33,490 bases of DNA from an uncultured Actinomycetes bacterium. Lineage in GTDB: Bacteria; Actinomycetota; Acidimicrobiia; Acidimicrobiales; RAAP-2. Both the position numbers and the translations under genes were made by a program. The notes below the pieces were generated by a model. The model ran no database searches. It was not told the origin of the DNA and worked only from the letters and a program-made list of their open reading frames with translations. Below, piece after piece: positions 32,059 to 33,490 of the stretch (positions are counted from its first letter, which is position 1; every line of letters begins with the position of its first letter). The stretch covers positions 1-33,490 of the forward strand of contig CAIUMH010000136.1 in the NCBI GenBank assembly GCA_903900235.1. Reading direction: 5' to 3'.

Positions 32059-33437
32059 TCAACTGCGACGACCTGGGTTTCGGCGATCTCGGATGCTACG
32101 GCTCGACGCGCAATGCCACCCCGGCCATCGACCGCCTGGCCGCCGAGGGCACCCGCTTGACGTCGCTCTACATGGCCTCGGCCGTGTGCTCCCCGTCGCG
32201 GGCGGCCCTGCTGACCGGCTGCTACCCGCCGCGCATCGGCTTCGGATCGTTTGACGGCCAAGCCGTGCTGTTCCCCGGGATGGGCATCGGGCTCCCCGAC
32301 ACCGAGATCAGCCTGGCCCGGGTCCTGCGAGACGCGGGCTACGTCACCAAGATGGTGGGCAAGTGGCACTGCGGCGACCAGCCCGGGTTCCTGCCCACCA
32401 ACCACGGCTTCGACGACTACTTCGGCCTGCCCTACTCGAACGACATGGGCCGACAGGCCAACACCCCGAGCATCCTCGAATTCCTCCCTCCCCTCCCGCT
32501 GCTGCGCGGGGAGGAGGTGATCGAGCAGCAGCCGGACCAGGTCTCGCTCACCGGCCGCTATGTGGCCGAGTCGCTCGAGTTCCTCCACGCCGCCGCAGGC
32601 GAGGGGACGCCGTTCTTCCTCTACCTCGCCCATCTCTATGTGCATCTGCCGATCTACGTCACCGACGAGCGGCTCGCCGCCTCGCGCAACGGCGCCTACG
32701 GGGCAGCCGTCGAGTCCATCGACTGGGCTACCGGCGTACTCATGGACGCCCTGGCCGAGCTCGGCCTCGACGAGTCGACCATTGTGATCTTCACCTCGGA
32801 CAATGGCTCGCTGGGCGACGTGGCCCCGCCCTGGGGCCACATGGGGCCAGTGGGCGGATCCAACGCCCCCCTGCGAGGGACGAAGGGCACGACCTTCGAG
32901 GGCGGCCTGCGGGTCCCGGCCATCGTGCGCTGGACCGGCACCGTCGCACCAGGACGGGTGGCCGACGCACTGATCAGCGCCATGGACCTCTATCCCACCC
33001 TGGCGAGGCTCTGCGGCGGCGAGGTACCCGACGACCGGATCATCGACGGCATCGACGTGGCCGACGTGCTGCTCGACGACCTGGCCACCTCACCGCGCAC
33101 CGACCTCGCCTACTACCGGGGCAACGACCTCGAGGCCGTGCGTGACCATCGCTTCAAGCTCCACGTCGCACGAGGCGGTGCGGCGATCCTTGAGCTCTAT
33201 GACCTCGAGACCGACGTGGCGGAGACCACAGACGTCAGCGATGAGCTCCCTGAGGTCGTCGCCCGCCTCGAGGCCCTCGCCGACGGGTACCGCTACGCAC
33301 TCGGCGACGAGCGGCTCGGGATCGTCGGCACCGAGATCCGACCAGCCGGCCGGGTGGTAGACCCCGTCCCGCTCACCACCTACGACCCTGACCACCCGTA
33401 TGTGGTGGCCGAGTACGACCTCGACGACCGGGGGTGA
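32022..33437 (+). CDS. Sulfatase (arylsulfatase type, formylglycine-dependent)
   Basis: The 471-residue protein is a complete type I sulfatase. PNVLLINCDDLGFGDLGCYG gives the metal Asp pair (about D16 and D17). CSPSR (56-60) is the signature in which Cys56 is oxidised to formylglycine by a separate enzyme that is not in this window. GKWHCG carries the catalytic Lys and His (most members have GKWHLG), and SDNGS completes the metal site. A C-terminal domain follows. No signal peptide is seen at GTG 32022, so it is probably cytosolic. The sulfated substrate is unknown. It starts in the tail of the truncated glycosyltransferase gene. Confidence 0.88.
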   Translation: MPAVPTTPNVLLINCDDLGFGDLGCYGSTRNATPAIDRLAAEGTRLTSLYMASAVCSPSRAALLTGCYPPRIGFGSFDGQAVLFPGMGIGLPDTEISLARVLRDAGYVTKMVGKWHCGDQPGFLPTNHGFDDYFGLPYSNDMGRQANTPSILEFLPPLPLLRGEEVIEQQPDQVSLTGRYVAESLEFLHAAAGEGTPFFLYLAHLYVHLPIYVTDERLAASRNGAYGAAVESIDWATGVLMDALAELGLDESTIVIFTSDNGSLGDVAPPWGHMGPVGGSNAPLRGTKGTTFEGGLRVPAIVRWTGTVAPGRVADALISAMDLYPTLARLCGGEVPDDRIIDGIDVADVLLDDLATSPRTDLAYYRGNDLEAVRDHRFKLHVARGGAAILELYDLETDVAETTDVSDELPEVVARLEALADGYRYALGDERLGIVGTEIRPAGRVVDPVPLTTYDPDHPYVVAEYDLDDRG

Positions 33438-33490
33438 GCGCTCCGTTCACAACCCGCATCTCGCCCACCTCGAGATCATCGAAGAGATCG

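Noticed and set aside
1-33490. CRISPR arrays, insertion sequences, integrases, phage or toxin-antitoxin modules
   Set aside because: No regularly spaced repeats, transposase motifs or paired toxin genes were found. The only direct repeat of size is the ABM gene duplication.

Overview
The window is about 33.5 kb of GC-rich, densely coding DNA. It reads as a chromosomal segment of a high-GC Actinomycetota member, most likely of the class Acidimicrobiia. This is inferred from a MarP-like CvpA/trypsin protease, an F420-type luciferase-like oxidoreductase, a DUF2510/DUF4328 membrane protein, a Sap/GAP-like exporter and many genes that look leaderless. The lineage is not proven. I see no rRNA, insertion sequence, CRISPR array, phage gene or replication origin.

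Layout. 1-3.1 kb: the start of an Asp-nucleophile alpha/beta hydrolase (minus), tRNA-Ser(CGA) with a strong hairpin, a gabT-type aminotransferase, and a convergent MarP-like protease. 3.1-8.2 kb: a TrmA/RlmD-family RNA methyltransferase, a lipoprotein built of seven Cys-pair repeats, a divergent long aldehyde dehydrogenase, and an F420-type oxidoreductase. 8.3-9.9 kb: three small ABM-like (dimeric alpha/beta barrel) genes on the minus strand; two are recent tandem duplicates that carry their upstream region with them. 9.9-14.4 kb: a DUF2510/DUF4328 membrane protein, a nitrobindin/FABP-like beta-barrel protein, an acyl-CoA dehydrogenase, an acetyl-CoA acetyltransferase and a CBS-pair protein. 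14.6-17.0 kb: a DinB-like protein, then a TetR regulator translationally coupled to a probable beta-propeller protein, with a palindrome over the TetR promoter. 17.1-23.4 kb: thioredoxin, secreted CocE/NonD hydrolase, Sap-like membrane protein, lipoprotein hydrolase, a small conserved protein, an SDR resembling 3-alpha-hydroxysteroid dehydrogenase, and a cupin. 23.4-30.0 kb (minus): a compact run of a malate/lactate-dehydrogenase-like protein, a Baeyer-Villiger monooxygenase, an MTA/SAH-deaminase-like amidohydrolase and a YfhO-like membrane protein. 30.1-33.4 kb: a secreted His-rich tandem-DUF5666 protein, a roughly 700-base gene-poor stretch, a truncated family 2 glycosyltransferase and a sulfatase.

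How the genes fit together. The acyl-CoA dehydrogenase, thiolase, SDR, Baeyer-Villiger enzyme, aldehyde dehydrogenase and F420-type oxidoreductase suggest catabolism of lipids, steroids or cyclic ketones, but no complete pathway is present. The best candidate for an undescribed system is the overlapping MDH-like/BVMO/amidohydrolase run. Two structural themes stand out. At eight genes a hexamer with A at position 2 and T at position 6 ends exactly seven bases before the start codon, as expected for leaderless transcription. Several convergent pairs share their stop codons, leaving no room for terminators.
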